NCBI GenBank assembly: GCA_903843705.1
Contig: CAIMQW010000057.1
Coordinates: forward strand, 1-45,283
DNA from: an uncultured Holophagaceae bacterium
GTDB taxonomy: Bacteria > Acidobacteriota > Holophagae > Holophagales > Holophagaceae
DNA: 45,283 bases
Direction: 5' to 3'
Shown here: positions 8,114-17,016 of the stretch, one piece after another
How positions within the stretch are numbered: position 1 is the first letter of the stretch
How the letters are laid out: each line of letters opens with the position of its first letter
Position numbers and translations under genes: made by a program
The notes under the pieces: model-generated
What the model saw: the letters and a program-made list of their open reading frames with translations, nothing else
Told to the model about the DNA's origin: nothing
Database searches by the model: none

Positions 8114-8769
8114 CACCTCGAACCTGGTACGAAGGCCGGACCTCCCTGGACCTGCTTCAGGGCCCGGACTGGGCCTGGATCGGCCTGCGCTCGGGCGATG
8201 GCCTGCACCGTCTTCATACGGACTTGATGGACGCTCTGGACCGGCTCTTCATCGAGCTGCGTTGGGCCGGGATCCACCGGATCGCGCTGGGCGGCGCGGC
8301 CTGGATGGCCGGGCGAGGCCACCACTTCTCCGCGGGGGCGGACCTGCATCAGGTGGCAGCCCTGGATGCGGTGTCTGCCGACCCTTTCGCCCGGCGCGGC
8401 CAGCGGGTCATGGGCCACCTGCTCTGGCCGGGTTGGCGCACCCTCACGGTGATCTCGGGCGTGGCCATGGGTGGGGGCTGCGACCTGGCCCTGCACGGCC
8501 AGGAGCGCTGGGCCGTGGCGGCGGATCCTGCCACGGGAAAGGGGGGCCTGCGGCTGGCTCACCCCGCCGCGAAACACGGCATCCTCACTGGCTTCGGCGG
8601 CACGGTGCGCCTGCCGGAGCTTCTGGGTTCCGCCGGCGCGGACCGGCTGTTCCGAGGATTTGAGACCTGGGATGAGGCGGCGGCACTGGAAGCGGGCGCC
8701 GTCCACCGGGTGGTGGCCCCCGGCGCGATTCGCGAAGAGGTCCTGCGGTGGCTGGGGCCTATCGCTTAA
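8110..8769 (+). CDS. Enoyl-CoA hydratase/isomerase (crotonase) family protein, catalytic residues altered
   Basis: This 219-residue protein is somewhat shorter than the usual 255-265. It keeps the crotonase oxyanion-hole segments HHFSAGADL (near 71-79) and GVAMGGGCDLAL (117-128). The two glutamates used for hydration in enoyl-CoA hydratase are not present as Glu: the position in GGGCE is Asp125, and the position in QPE is Ala153 (HPAAKHGI). Classical hydratase activity is therefore doubtful; an isomerase, thioesterase or other CoA role is possible. The ATG overlaps the miaA stop. The 3' end overlaps the convergent Yip1-like gene by 11 bases. Confidence 0.82.
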   Translation: MTPRTWYEGRTSLDLLQGPDWAWIGLRSGDGLHRLHTDLMDALDRLFIELRWAGIHRIALGGAAWMAGRGHHFSAGADLHQVAALDAVSADPFARRGQRVMGHLLWPGWRTLTVISGVAMGGGCDLALHGQERWAVAADPATGKGGLRLAHPAAKHGILTGFGGTVRLPELLGSAGADRLFRGFETWDEAAALEAGAVHRVVAPGAIREEVLRWLGPIA

Positions 8770-9502
8770 GCAGGACGAGGGCCACGATCCCCAGGAGCAG
8801 CAGGAAGCCGCCGACCAGGAGGAGGAAGAGCGGCGTGAGGGCCGCGCACACGCCCCGCCAGGTGGCGGTCCGGTGCATGCGGGCCATGCCCATGCCGATG
8901 ACCACCATGCCCGCGATCTGGATGAACAGGCCGAGGATGGGGATGAAGCCGCCGAGCTGGATGAAGGCCGCGGCGTAGCCGTAGGCGCGGATGCTCTGCG
9001 CGGTGGGGACGCCCGGGCGCAGCCCGCCCCAGAGCCAGAGGAAGAAGTGGTTCAGGGCCCCGCCCACCACCATGCCCAGGAAGCTGAAGACGGGCATCAG
9101 CAGCAGGATCGCGCCGAAGATGAAGGGCATGGCCGCGGCCAGCACTCGGCTCTCCGTCCGCCCCGCCTCCTCCAGGGCGGCGAGCACGATGCCCAGGCCT
9201 GCCGCGAAGAACACCAGCGCCACGAGCAGGAAGGCGGGAACCGAGAGCAGCAGCAGGAACCGCCAGGGTGCCCCCAGGCCCTCCGTGAGGGGCACCCGCT
9301 CGAAGAGCTCCATGGGATTCCGGAAGACCAGCTGGAACATGCCGCTCACCCGCGCCCAGAAGCCGGGGAAGGCCTCCCGATCCTCGAAGGGCACGGGCCG
9401 CGGCAAGACTGCGCCCACTCCCGGCAGGGCCAGGGGCGGGGGCGGTTCGTTCAGCCCGAAAGCCGGTGGCAGGACGTCTTGGGGGCCGCTGGCCTCGTTC
9501 AT
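8759..9502 (-). CDS. Yip1-family multi-span membrane protein
   Basis: This 247-residue protein has a Pro-rich cytoplasmic N-terminus followed by about five hydrophobic helices: WRFLLLLSVPAFLLVALVFF, MPFIFGAILLLMPVFSFLG, the stretch with YGYAAAFIQLGGFIPILGLF, and a final LLLVGGFLLLLGIVAL. The GG..NHFFLWLWGG and AYGYAAAFIQLGGFIPILG patterns are typical of bacterial Yip1-domain proteins, whose role is unknown. GGGAG precedes the ATG. It lies 27 bases after the sigma-54 activator gene on the same strand and is probably cotranscribed with it. Confidence 0.75.
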   Translation of the reverse strand: MNEASGPQDVLPPAFGLNEPPPPLALPGVGAVLPRPVPFEDREAFPGFWARVSGMFQLVFRNPMELFERVPLTEGLGAPWRFLLLLSVPAFLLVALVFFAAGLGIVLAALEEAGRTESRVLAAAMPFIFGAILLLMPVFSFLGMVVGGALNHFFLWLWGGLRPGVPTAQSIRAYGYAAAFIQLGGFIPILGLFIQIAGMVVIGMGMARMHRTATWRGVCAALTPLFLLLVGGFLLLLGIVALVLLKR

Positions 9503-9529
9503 CGGGTGCTCCCGGAGGGCCCTAACCTA

Positions 9530-11062
<1,533 letters not shown>

Positions 11063-11133
11063 GCGGGCCTCCGGCCTGATTCTCGATATTTCGTGAACCT
11101 GGTCAAGCCTTCCGCTGGAATCGCAGTAAGGGC

Positions 11134-13722
11134 ATGAAGCAAGGGCCGCGTCGAAAGGTATACTTGCCGGACTCACATCAAGGGATCTGCTTGCCTTCTG
11201 ACGCCTCGCACTTCGGTTCCTACCGACTGGTCTCCCGGCTGGGAGAGGGCGCCATGGGTGAAGTCTGGCGAGCCCTCGACCTGCGGCTCGAGCGCGAGGT
11301 GGCACTCAAGCTCCTGAAGAATGCTGACGACCAGCGCCGCCAGGCGCTCATCGGCGAAGCCAAGCTGGCCTGTCAGCTGAACCACCCGAACATTGCCCAC
11401 ATCTACGATGCGGGCGAGGTGGAGGGCACGCCGTATATCGCCATGGAGCTCGTGGAAGGCCAGACTCTGCGGGCCCTGGTGGGCCGGCCCCTGGATGGGG
11501 AGGGCCTTCAGAGTCTGGCCCGGCAGGGGGCAGCAGCCCTCTCCCACGCGCACCAGAAGGGCATCGTCCACCGCGACATCAAGCCCGAGAATCTGCTGCT
11601 GACGGAGGAGGGCCAGCTCAAGATCCTGGATTTCGGCATTGCGCGCCGCGGCGCCGATGAGCCGCTGCGCGGCCAGGTTTCACACCACCTGACGCTGGTG
11701 GAGCGCACGGCGCCGGGCTACAGCCAGGGCACGCCCGCCTACATGAGCCCCGAGCAGGCCAATGGCCAGGCGCTCACGGGCCAGTCCGACCAGTTCAGCC
11801 TCGGCGTGGTGCTCTACGAGCTGGCCACCGGCGTGCATCCATTCCTGCGCGGCAGCCTAGTGGACACGCTCTACGCCGTGACTCGGGACGAGCCCCGGCC
11901 CCTCGCGGAGGCTCGGCCCGACCTGCCCCGCCCGCTCCAGGACGCCATCCACCGCCTCCTGGCCAAGGTCCCCCGGGACCGGTTCCCTAACCTGCAGGCC
12001 CTGGCGGTGGGCCTTGCCGAGAATGTACCCACGGCCACCGTGCCGAACCTTGCCAGCCCCGTGGATCCGCGGCGCAGCCGGCCTCGGCGCCTGCTCCTGG
12101 CCTCGGCCGGTGGCATCTTGCTGCTAGCGGCGGTCCTGGGGTTCTGGACGTGGCGCCGGGCGGAGGCCACGGGCCTGGGTGAAGCGCGTCGGGCCTCGCG
12201 AGAGGACTTCACCAAGGGCCGCCGGGTGGTGGCCATCCTGCCCCTGGAGCAGCTGCGGCCGGACCCGGAACACGCCTGGCTGAGCAATGGCTTCGCGGAC
12301 GCCATGGCCTTCGGCTTGGTGCGCCGGGAAGGACTCGCCGTGGTGGACCGCCTGCGGGTGATGGAGGCCATGCACCAGCTGGGCGACACGCCGGGCCAAG
12401 CGCCCCGCGCGGTGGGTGAACTGGGCCGCCAGCTGAAGGCCGAGCTGCTGGTCCTGGGCAGCTACCAGGTGGTGGCGGGCCAGCTGCGCATGGGCGTCCG
12501 GGTCGTGGATGCACTCCGGGGTTCCACCCTCCACCAGTTCCAGCTTGACCGCCCGGTGACGGAGTTGCTGAAGCTCGAGGACGAGCTGCAGCAGCGGCTG
12601 CCCCAGGAAATGGGTCTGGGCAGCGATCCCGGCGCCCTGCGCTCCCAGGCGCGGCTGCCGCGGACGCGGGAGCTCTATACCAAGGCGCTCCAGGTCTTCA
12701 CGGAAGGCAACCAGGACTCGGTGCGGCTGGCCAGTTCCCTCCTGGCCTCGGCCATCGAGCTGGAACCGGACTATGCGCCGACCCATGCGGAATATGCGTG
12801 GACCCTGGCGGAGCTGGGCGCCATCACGGCTCTCAGCCAGGGTCGCTACGATGAGGGCCAGGCGCTGCTCCGCAAGGGGAAAGCCGCGGCGGAAAAGGCC
12901 ATGCGCCTGGATCCCAGCGCCTCCCAGGCCTACCGGGCGCTGGCCTCTATTCAGCTGCGCCTGGGCGACCTGGAGGGTGCCAGCCAGATGGCGCTGCAGG
13001 CCGTGCGCCTGGATCCCGCCGACCACAAGGCCTACGACGTACTGGCCGATGTCTTCGCGGGGCTGGACGGCGAGGACAACCACCAGGCCGCCCACCGGTA
13101 TTTTGAAAAATCGCTCAGCCTGTTCCCGGAGGGCTGGCAGGCCCACCACCGGTTGGGGGTGCTGCTCCAGAACGAGGGCAACCTGCCTGAGGCGCTCAAA
13201 CACGCGGACCGCGCCTTGGCTCTGCGTCCCACGGTGGAGTTCGCCTACGTCACCGCGGCGGACGCCCTGCTCTGGATGGGCCGCAGCACCGAGGCCGAGG
13301 TGCGCCTGAAGGCCGGCCTGCGGGAAGTGCCGAGCTCGAACGTGCTGCGGAGCCTGCTGGCCTATACCGCCTGGGACCGCCAAGACCGCGTGGCTGCCGA
13401 GGGCTACCTCAAGGAGCTCGAAGGCGCCTGGCCTGCTGGCCACTCGAACACGATCCTGCTGGCCGGAGTGAAGCAGGCTGTGTCGGGGGATGGGGCCGGC
13501 GCGCGCGACCGGTTCGATGCCTTCCGGCAGCAGCTCGCGGCGTCGGACCTCGCCGCCAAGAAGCACAACGAGCGGCGGGTGCTCTCCGTGAACCTCTACT
13601 TCATGGCCCGCATGGTGGCCCGACTCGGCGACCGCGCTGCAGCCCTGGCCATGGTGGAGCTCGCGGACCGGCTGCATGCCGGCAAGCTCAAGGTTTCCAG
13701 CCAGGACCCCGCCTTCCGCTGA
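11134..13722 (+). CDS. Membrane Ser/Thr protein kinase with TolB-like and TPR ectodomain
   Basis: This 862-residue Hanks-type kinase shows the Gly loop GEGAMGEV (38-45), VALK (Lys59), the catalytic loop HRDIKPEN (146-153), DFG (166-168) and AYMSPEQ. One membrane helix follows (about 320-340). The outer part begins VVAILPLEQLRPDPEHAWLSNGFADAM, a TolB/FlgO-like domain seen in many TPR proteins, and ends with several tetratricopeptide repeats (for example AYRALASIQLRLGDLEGAS). It probably senses or scaffolds outside the membrane and phosphorylates cytoplasmic targets. It is divergent from the sigma-54 activator gene with a 71-base gap, making that activator a possible but unproven target. The start is the first ATG with a weak TAAGG. 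Confidence 0.92.
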   Translation: MKQGPRRKVYLPDSHQGICLPSDASHFGSYRLVSRLGEGAMGEVWRALDLRLEREVALKLLKNADDQRRQALIGEAKLACQLNHPNIAHIYDAGEVEGTPYIAMELVEGQTLRALVGRPLDGEGLQSLARQGAAALSHAHQKGIVHRDIKPENLLLTEEGQLKILDFGIARRGADEPLRGQVSHHLTLVERTAPGYSQGTPAYMSPEQANGQALTGQSDQFSLGVVLYELATGVHPFLRGSLVDTLYAVTRDEPRPLAEARPDLPRPLQDAIHRLLAKVPRDRFPNLQALAVGLAENVPTATVPNLASPVDPRRSRPRRLLLASAGGILLLAAVLGFWTWRRAEATGLGEARRASREDFTKGRRVVAILPLEQLRPDPEHAWLSNGFADAMAFGLVRREGLAVVDRLRVMEAMHQLGDTPGQAPRAVGELGRQLKAELLVLGSYQVVAGQLRMGVRVVDALRGSTLHQFQLDRPVTELLKLEDELQQRLPQEMGLGSDPGALRSQARLPRTRELYTKALQVFTEGNQDSVRLASSLLASAIELEPDYAPTHAEYAWTLAELGAITALSQGRYDEGQALLRKGKAAAEKAMRLDPSASQAYRALASIQLRLGDLEGASQMALQAVRLDPADHKAYDVLADVFAGLDGEDNHQAAHRYFEKSLSLFPEGWQAHHRLGVLLQNEGNLPEALKHADRALALRPTVEFAYVTAADALLWMGRSTEAEVRLKAGLREVPSSNVLRSLLAYTAWDRQDRVAAEGYLKELEGAWPAGHSNTILLAGVKQAVSGDGAGARDRFDAFRQQLAASDLAAKKHNERRVLSVNLYFMARMVARLGDRAAALAMVELADRLHAGKLKVSSQDPAFR

Positions 13723-13761
13723 GCCTGCAGGGCCGCGCTCTCTTCGGTGCTCTTGGCGCCT

Positions 13762-13791
13762 GCTCGGTATCGGCTGCGCCGATACGTGAGC
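13762..13791. terminator. Hairpin after the Ser/Thr kinase gene
   Basis: Two perfect 8-base arms, GTATCGGC (13767-13774) and GCCGATAC (13778-13785), surround a TGC loop. A small internal loop separates them from outer GCTC and GAGC pairs. No T-run follows on either strand, so it may be a Rho-assisted terminator, an RNA-stabilising structure or a dispersed palindrome rather than a classic intrinsic terminator. It lies between convergent genes. Confidence 0.4.
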
Positions 13792-13839
13792 CAAACCGAA
13801 ATGTCCTGTCTTCGTGGTGAGAAGAATCAACCCAGGTGA

Positions 13840-14598
13840 TTAGACCGCCGCAGCCTGTCCGGCGCGGGCCTCGGCTACGAGGGCTTCGATGCGCTGGCGA
13901 ACTTCGGCGGCCAGGGCATCGCGGTCGGCATGATCTGCGGGGTAGACCGGATCCCCCACGAGCATGGTGAAGCGCCCGGGCCGGATGCGCAGGCCGCCGG
14001 AGGGCAGCGCATTGAAGCCGCCGACGGTGGCCATGGGGACGATGGGCACCCCAGCGTCCAGGGCCAGGGCGAAGCCGCCCTTCTTGAAGTGCAGCAGCTC
14101 GCCGGTGCGGCTGCGGGTGCCCTCGGGGAAGATCACTACGTTCTTGCCGCCGCGGATCTGCCGGGCGGCGTCCTTGATGCTCTGGATGGCCTTCTCCCGG
14201 TCGCCCCGGTTGATGAAGATCACGCCCGCAGCCCAGCCCGCCCAGCCGATGAAGGGCACGTACTTCAGCTCCTGCTTGCCGATGTAGACCGCGGGCAGGG
14301 GTAGGGCGGCCACGAGATACGGTGGGTCCAGCTGGCTCTCGTGGTTGGACATGAAGATCACGGGCTGCCGGCCCTCGCGGATGGCCTCGGGCATCCGCTC
14401 CCAGCCCCCGAGGCTGAAGGGGATGTCGCAGAACCAGGCCACGCAGTTCGCGAACATGGGGGCGATCGCGAAGAAGGCCCGCGGACGGCCGAGGAATGGC
14501 ACCGCCAGCAGGACGCTGATCACCGTGACCGGGACCATGCCCAGCACGAAGACCGCCATCAAGAATGCACCGATACCCGTGTCCCGCCAGTTGGCCAC
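13840..14598 (-). CDS. plsC: 1-acyl-glycerol-3-phosphate acyltransferase (PlsC-like)
   Basis: This 252-residue membrane enzyme should acylate lysophosphatidic acid in phospholipid synthesis. An N-terminal hydrophobic region is followed by the catalytic motif NHESQLD (NHxxxxD), then FINRGDR, FPEGTRS and a later VPIVPMATVGG, which are the four motifs of the PlsC family in order. A run of G residues including AGGGGGGGG lies a few bases before a GTG at 14598, which I take as the start; an in-frame TTG at 14619 would add seven residues. It is convergent with the kinase gene. Confidence 0.88.
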   Translation of the reverse strand: MANWRDTGIGAFLMAVFVLGMVPVTVISVLLAVPFLGRPRAFFAIAPMFANCVAWFCDIPFSLGGWERMPEAIREGRQPVIFMSNHESQLDPPYLVAALPLPAVYIGKQELKYVPFIGWAGWAAGVIFINRGDREKAIQSIKDAARQIRGGKNVVIFPEGTRSRTGELLHFKKGGFALALDAGVPIVPMATVGGFNALPSGGLRIRPGRFTMLVGDPVYPADHADRDALAAEVRQRIEALVAEARAGQAAAV

Positions 14599-14647
14599 GC
14601 AGCCCCCCCCTGCTTCCAAGCTATCAGTTCAGGGCTGGGGTCGCCAA

Positions 14648-15364
14648 TCAGCCGCGGTTGGCGGCCTCCATGGCCACTGCCCGGGGATGCAGCAGCTGGT
14701 TCTCCAGGTAGATGTGCAGGTGCGTGTCCGCCTCCAGCACTCGGAGGCCGTCGTAGAGCGCCTGGAAGCTCGCGCAGCCGTCGGTTGGAACCATGTAGCC
14801 CTGGGTGAAGGCCCGGAGGTCCGCCAGCATCCCGCCGACGGCTTCGTGCTCGGCCTCCATGACGCGAATGGGGCTCTGGACCGTGCCAAAGCAGGCGGAG
14901 CCGCTCTCGCCGGCCTCCATTTGCCGGATGAAGGGGAAGAGGATCTGCTCTTCCTTCATGAGGTGGGGGATCAGGTCCGCGGAGAGCTCCTCGAACCGCG
15001 CGGAGACATCCTGCAACTCGGGATGATTCTCTCCGTGGGCGCGGAGCACCTTCTGGAGGAGGGCCTCCAGCCGCGGCAACTCCGCGCGCAGGTAGGCGTG
15101 GTGGCTGCTCTCGAGGTGGTCCATCAGGGCTGTCAGGGAGGCCTTGAGCCAGGACTGCGGCGAGGGGGCATCCGGGGCGGGCACCTCCAGAGCCGTGAGC
15201 CCCGTCAGGATCGCTTCCGGAGCCAGGCCCGCGGCCACGCAGGCCTCCCCCAGCGTGCGGTGGCCGCCACAGCAGTAATCCACGCCCTGGCCTTCCAGGT
15301 AGCGCATGGCTTGGGGCCAGGCGAGGACGACGTCGCCAACCTTGGTGCCGAGATCGATGGTCAT
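14648..15364 (-). CDS. ric: Iron-sulfur cluster repair di-iron protein (Ric/YtfE/ScdA)
   Basis: This 238-residue protein matches the Ric family, which repairs Fe-S clusters damaged by nitric oxide or oxidants. The N-terminal ScdA_N domain has YCCGGHRTLGEAC, with Cys31-Cys32. A hemerythrin-like four-helix domain follows, with iron-ligand candidates in LESSHHAYLR, HLMKEEQILFPFI, MEAEHEAV and DTHLHIYLENQLLHPR. AAGGAGA lies six bases before the ATG at 15364, which fixes the start over an upstream in-frame ATG at 15415. The gene is preceded by an unusually AT-rich control region with inverted repeats, fitting stress-regulated expression. Confidence 0.92.
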   Translation of the reverse strand: MTIDLGTKVGDVVLAWPQAMRYLEGQGVDYCCGGHRTLGEACVAAGLAPEAILTGLTALEVPAPDAPSPQSWLKASLTALMDHLESSHHAYLRAELPRLEALLQKVLRAHGENHPELQDVSARFEELSADLIPHLMKEEQILFPFIRQMEAGESGSACFGTVQSPIRVMEAEHEAVGGMLADLRAFTQGYMVPTDGCASFQALYDGLRVLEADTHLHIYLENQLLHPRAVAMEAANRG

Positions 15365-15436
15365 GGGGTCTCCTTGGTTCGGCCTGGAGACCCCACCCCG
15401 CGGGCGGACGACCAAGGCTCATCCTTAAATCATACA

Positions 15437-15467
15437 AAAAAGATCACCTATTCTGTAATATCTTTTT
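15437..15467. repeat. Second inverted repeat, AAAAAGAT / ATCTTTTT
   Basis: Eight-base perfect arms AAAAAGAT (15437-15444) and ATCTTTTT (15460-15467) are separated by 15 bases. On the minus strand the downstream arm ends in a T-run, so an RNA hairpin here could act as a terminator for yidD or an attenuator in the ric leader. As DNA it could be an operator just downstream of the -10 box. Confidence 0.55.
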
Positions 15468-15494
15468 ATATTGATATATCTAATTTATTTTCAA
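15465..15494 (-). promoter_or_regulatory. Candidate sigma-70-type promoter of the ric gene
   Basis: On the minus strand, TTGAAA (15489-15494) is followed 17-18 bases later by ATATAA/TATAAA (15465-15471). This gives near-consensus -35 and -10 boxes about 100 bases before the ric start. The -35 box lies across the loop of a perfect inverted repeat and the -10 box overlaps a second one, so promoter access could be controlled by a dimeric repressor or activator. No experimental evidence is available from sequence alone. Confidence 0.5.
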
Positions 15495-15506
15495 TAAATT
15501 AGATAT
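15476..15506. repeat. Perfect 14-base inverted repeat in AT-rich control region
   Basis: The arm ATATCTAATTTATT (15476-15489) is repeated exactly in reverse complement at 15493-15506, with only TTC between. It lies between the end of yidD and the ric promoter. It could be an operator for a dimeric regulator, or a weak hairpin ending the ispG-yidD transcript, although no T-run follows on the minus strand. The composition contrasts sharply with the GC-rich surroundings. Confidence 0.75.
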
Positions 15507-15515
15507 TGAAAAAAG

Positions 15516-15839
15516 TTAGGGCACGGGGTCGGATCCGCCCTGAGTCAGGGGGGAACACCGCAGGATGCGCCAGGTGGTGAGGAGCCCGCCCCGCAGGGTG
15601 CCGAACTTCTGGACGCAGGCCAGGCCGTAGTGGCTGCAGGTGGGGGTGAACTTGCACTGGGTGGGCAGGTGCTCCGAGAGGACGGCCTGGTAGGCGCGGA
15701 TGGCGCCTCGGCAGGCCCAGGCGGTGGGCTGGAAGCGCACCGGCAGAAAGGCCTCCAGGACCAGGAGCAGGGCCACGGTCGCCGCGGGATGAGCCAGCAG
15801 CCAGAGATACACCCTAGGCCCCCGCGGCGGCATCGGCAT
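15516..15839 (-). CDS. yidD: Membrane protein insertion efficiency factor YidD
   Basis: YidD is a small membrane-associated protein that helps YidC/Sec insert inner-membrane proteins. The 107-residue frame has an N-terminal hydrophobic helix and the family core RAYQAVLSEHLPTQCKFTPT followed by CSHY and a closing ILRCSPLTQGG. The Cys residues in CKFTPTCSHY and RC are characteristic. The frame opens at ATG 15839, overlapping ispG by 26 bases. A GTG at 15812, two bases after the ispG stop and preceded by GGGGG, may be the true start and would give 98 residues. It is cotranscribed with ispG. Confidence 0.88.
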   Translation of the reverse strand: MPMPPRGPRVYLWLLAHPAATVALLLVLEAFLPVRFQPTAWACRGAIRAYQAVLSEHLPTQCKFTPTCSHYGLACVQKFGTLRGGLLTTWRILRCSPLTQGGSDPVP

Positions 15840-16923
15840 CGGCCTTCACCTTGCGGGCCTCCTCAAGGAACGCGGGGACCAGGTCCTCCTCCTTCACCCG
15901 GCGGATCAGCTCGCCCTTGCGGTAGATGAGTCCCTCGCCCGCGCCGCCAGCCACCCCGAGGTCCGCGTCCCGGGCCTCGCCGGGGCCGTTCACTACGCAG
16001 CCCATGACCGCGTAGGTGATGTTCTCGTGGTTGATCAGCTTGAGGCCTTCCTCGATCTCATTGGCCACCCGGTTGAGGTCGATCTGCACCCGGCCGCAGC
16101 TGGGGCAGCTCACCATGCGGAACCCGCCGGTGCGCAGGGCCAGGGAGCGCAGCAGCTCATGGCCCACGCGGCACTCGTCCTCGCCCTCGCCGGTCAGGGA
16201 GACGCGGATGGTGTCGCCCAGGCCCTCGGCCAGCAGGATGCCCATGCCCGCGCTGGAGCGGATGGTGCCGCCGAAGGGCGTGCCGGCCTCGGTGATGCCC
16301 AGGTGGAAGGGGTAGTCCACCTGCTTGGCCAGCAGCCGGTAGGCCTGCACCGTGCGTACCACGTCGCTGGCCTTGAGGCTGATCTTGATGTCGCGAAAGC
16401 CCTCGCGCTCCAGCACGTCGATGTGGCGCAGGGCGCTCTCCACCATGGCCTCGGGGGTGGCGGAGCCGAACTTCTCCAGGAGGTCCTTCTCGAGGCTGCC
16501 GCCGTTGACACCGATGCGGATGGGGATGTTCTTGGCGCCGGCCTTGTCGACCACAGCCCGGACCCGGTCCTGGCTGCCGATGTTGCCTGGATTGATCCGT
16601 AGGCAGGCCGCGCCGCCGTCCGCGGCCACCAGGGCCAGGCGGTAGTCGAAGTGGATGTCCGCCACCACGGGGATGGGGCTGCGGTCACAGATCTCGTGGA
16701 AGACCTCCCCGGCCTTGGTGGTGGGAACGCTGACCCGCACGATCTCGCAGCCGGAATTGGCATAGGCGTAGATCTGGCTGAGGGTCGCCTCCACGTCCCG
16801 GCTATCGGTCTTGGTCATGCTCTGGACGGTGATGGGCGCGTCCCCGCCCACCGGTACCGGACCCACCATGATCTGCCGAGTCATCCGGCGCGGGGCGAGG
16901 GGCAGGCTTTCGTATCCGGACAT
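15814..16923 (-). CDS. ispG: 4-hydroxy-3-methylbut-2-enyl diphosphate synthase
   Basis: IspG (GcpE) converts the cyclic diphosphate MEcPP to HMBPP in the MEP pathway of isoprenoid synthesis, using a [4Fe-4S] cluster. The 369-residue protein begins with the family segment VPVGGDAPITVQSMTKTDS, carries RINPGNIG in the TIM-barrel part, and has the cluster ligands in SCPSCGR and GCVVNGPGEA. Length and motif order are those of the standard bacterial two-domain enzyme. GAGG precedes the ATG. It overlaps yidD downstream. Confidence 0.97.
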   Translation of the reverse strand: MSGYESLPLAPRRMTRQIMVGPVPVGGDAPITVQSMTKTDSRDVEATLSQIYAYANSGCEIVRVSVPTTKAGEVFHEICDRSPIPVVADIHFDYRLALVAADGGAACLRINPGNIGSQDRVRAVVDKAGAKNIPIRIGVNGGSLEKDLLEKFGSATPEAMVESALRHIDVLEREGFRDIKISLKASDVVRTVQAYRLLAKQVDYPFHLGITEAGTPFGGTIRSSAGMGILLAEGLGDTIRVSLTGEGEDECRVGHELLRSLALRTGGFRMVSCPSCGRVQIDLNRVANEIEEGLKLINHENITYAVMGCVVNGPGEARDADLGVAGGAGEGLIYRKGELIRRVKEEDLVPAFLEEARKVKADADAAAGA

Positions 16924-16975
16924 GGGGCCTCGGTCAAAGGGCCAAGTTTACCCGCCAATGGGTCCCGGTACGCAA

Positions 16976-17000
16976 AGCGCGGCCCCAGGGGGGCCGCGCT
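16976..17000 (-). terminator. Probable terminator of the flagellar transcript
   Basis: Nine-base perfect arms AGCGCGGCC and GGCCGCGCT flank a seven-base loop, just past the flgE stop. Read on the minus strand, the stem is followed by TTTGCG, a short T tract. A very stable GC stem right after the last gene of the cluster is a reasonable transcription end, although the T tract is short. Confidence 0.65.
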
Positions 17001-17016
17001 CAAGGAACAGAAGGAC

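Noticed and set aside
11063-11305. Longer N-terminus for the sigma-54 activator
   Set aside because: The extra 81 residues are not protein-like and overlap the kinase gene and its start; the family normally starts near the GAF domain.
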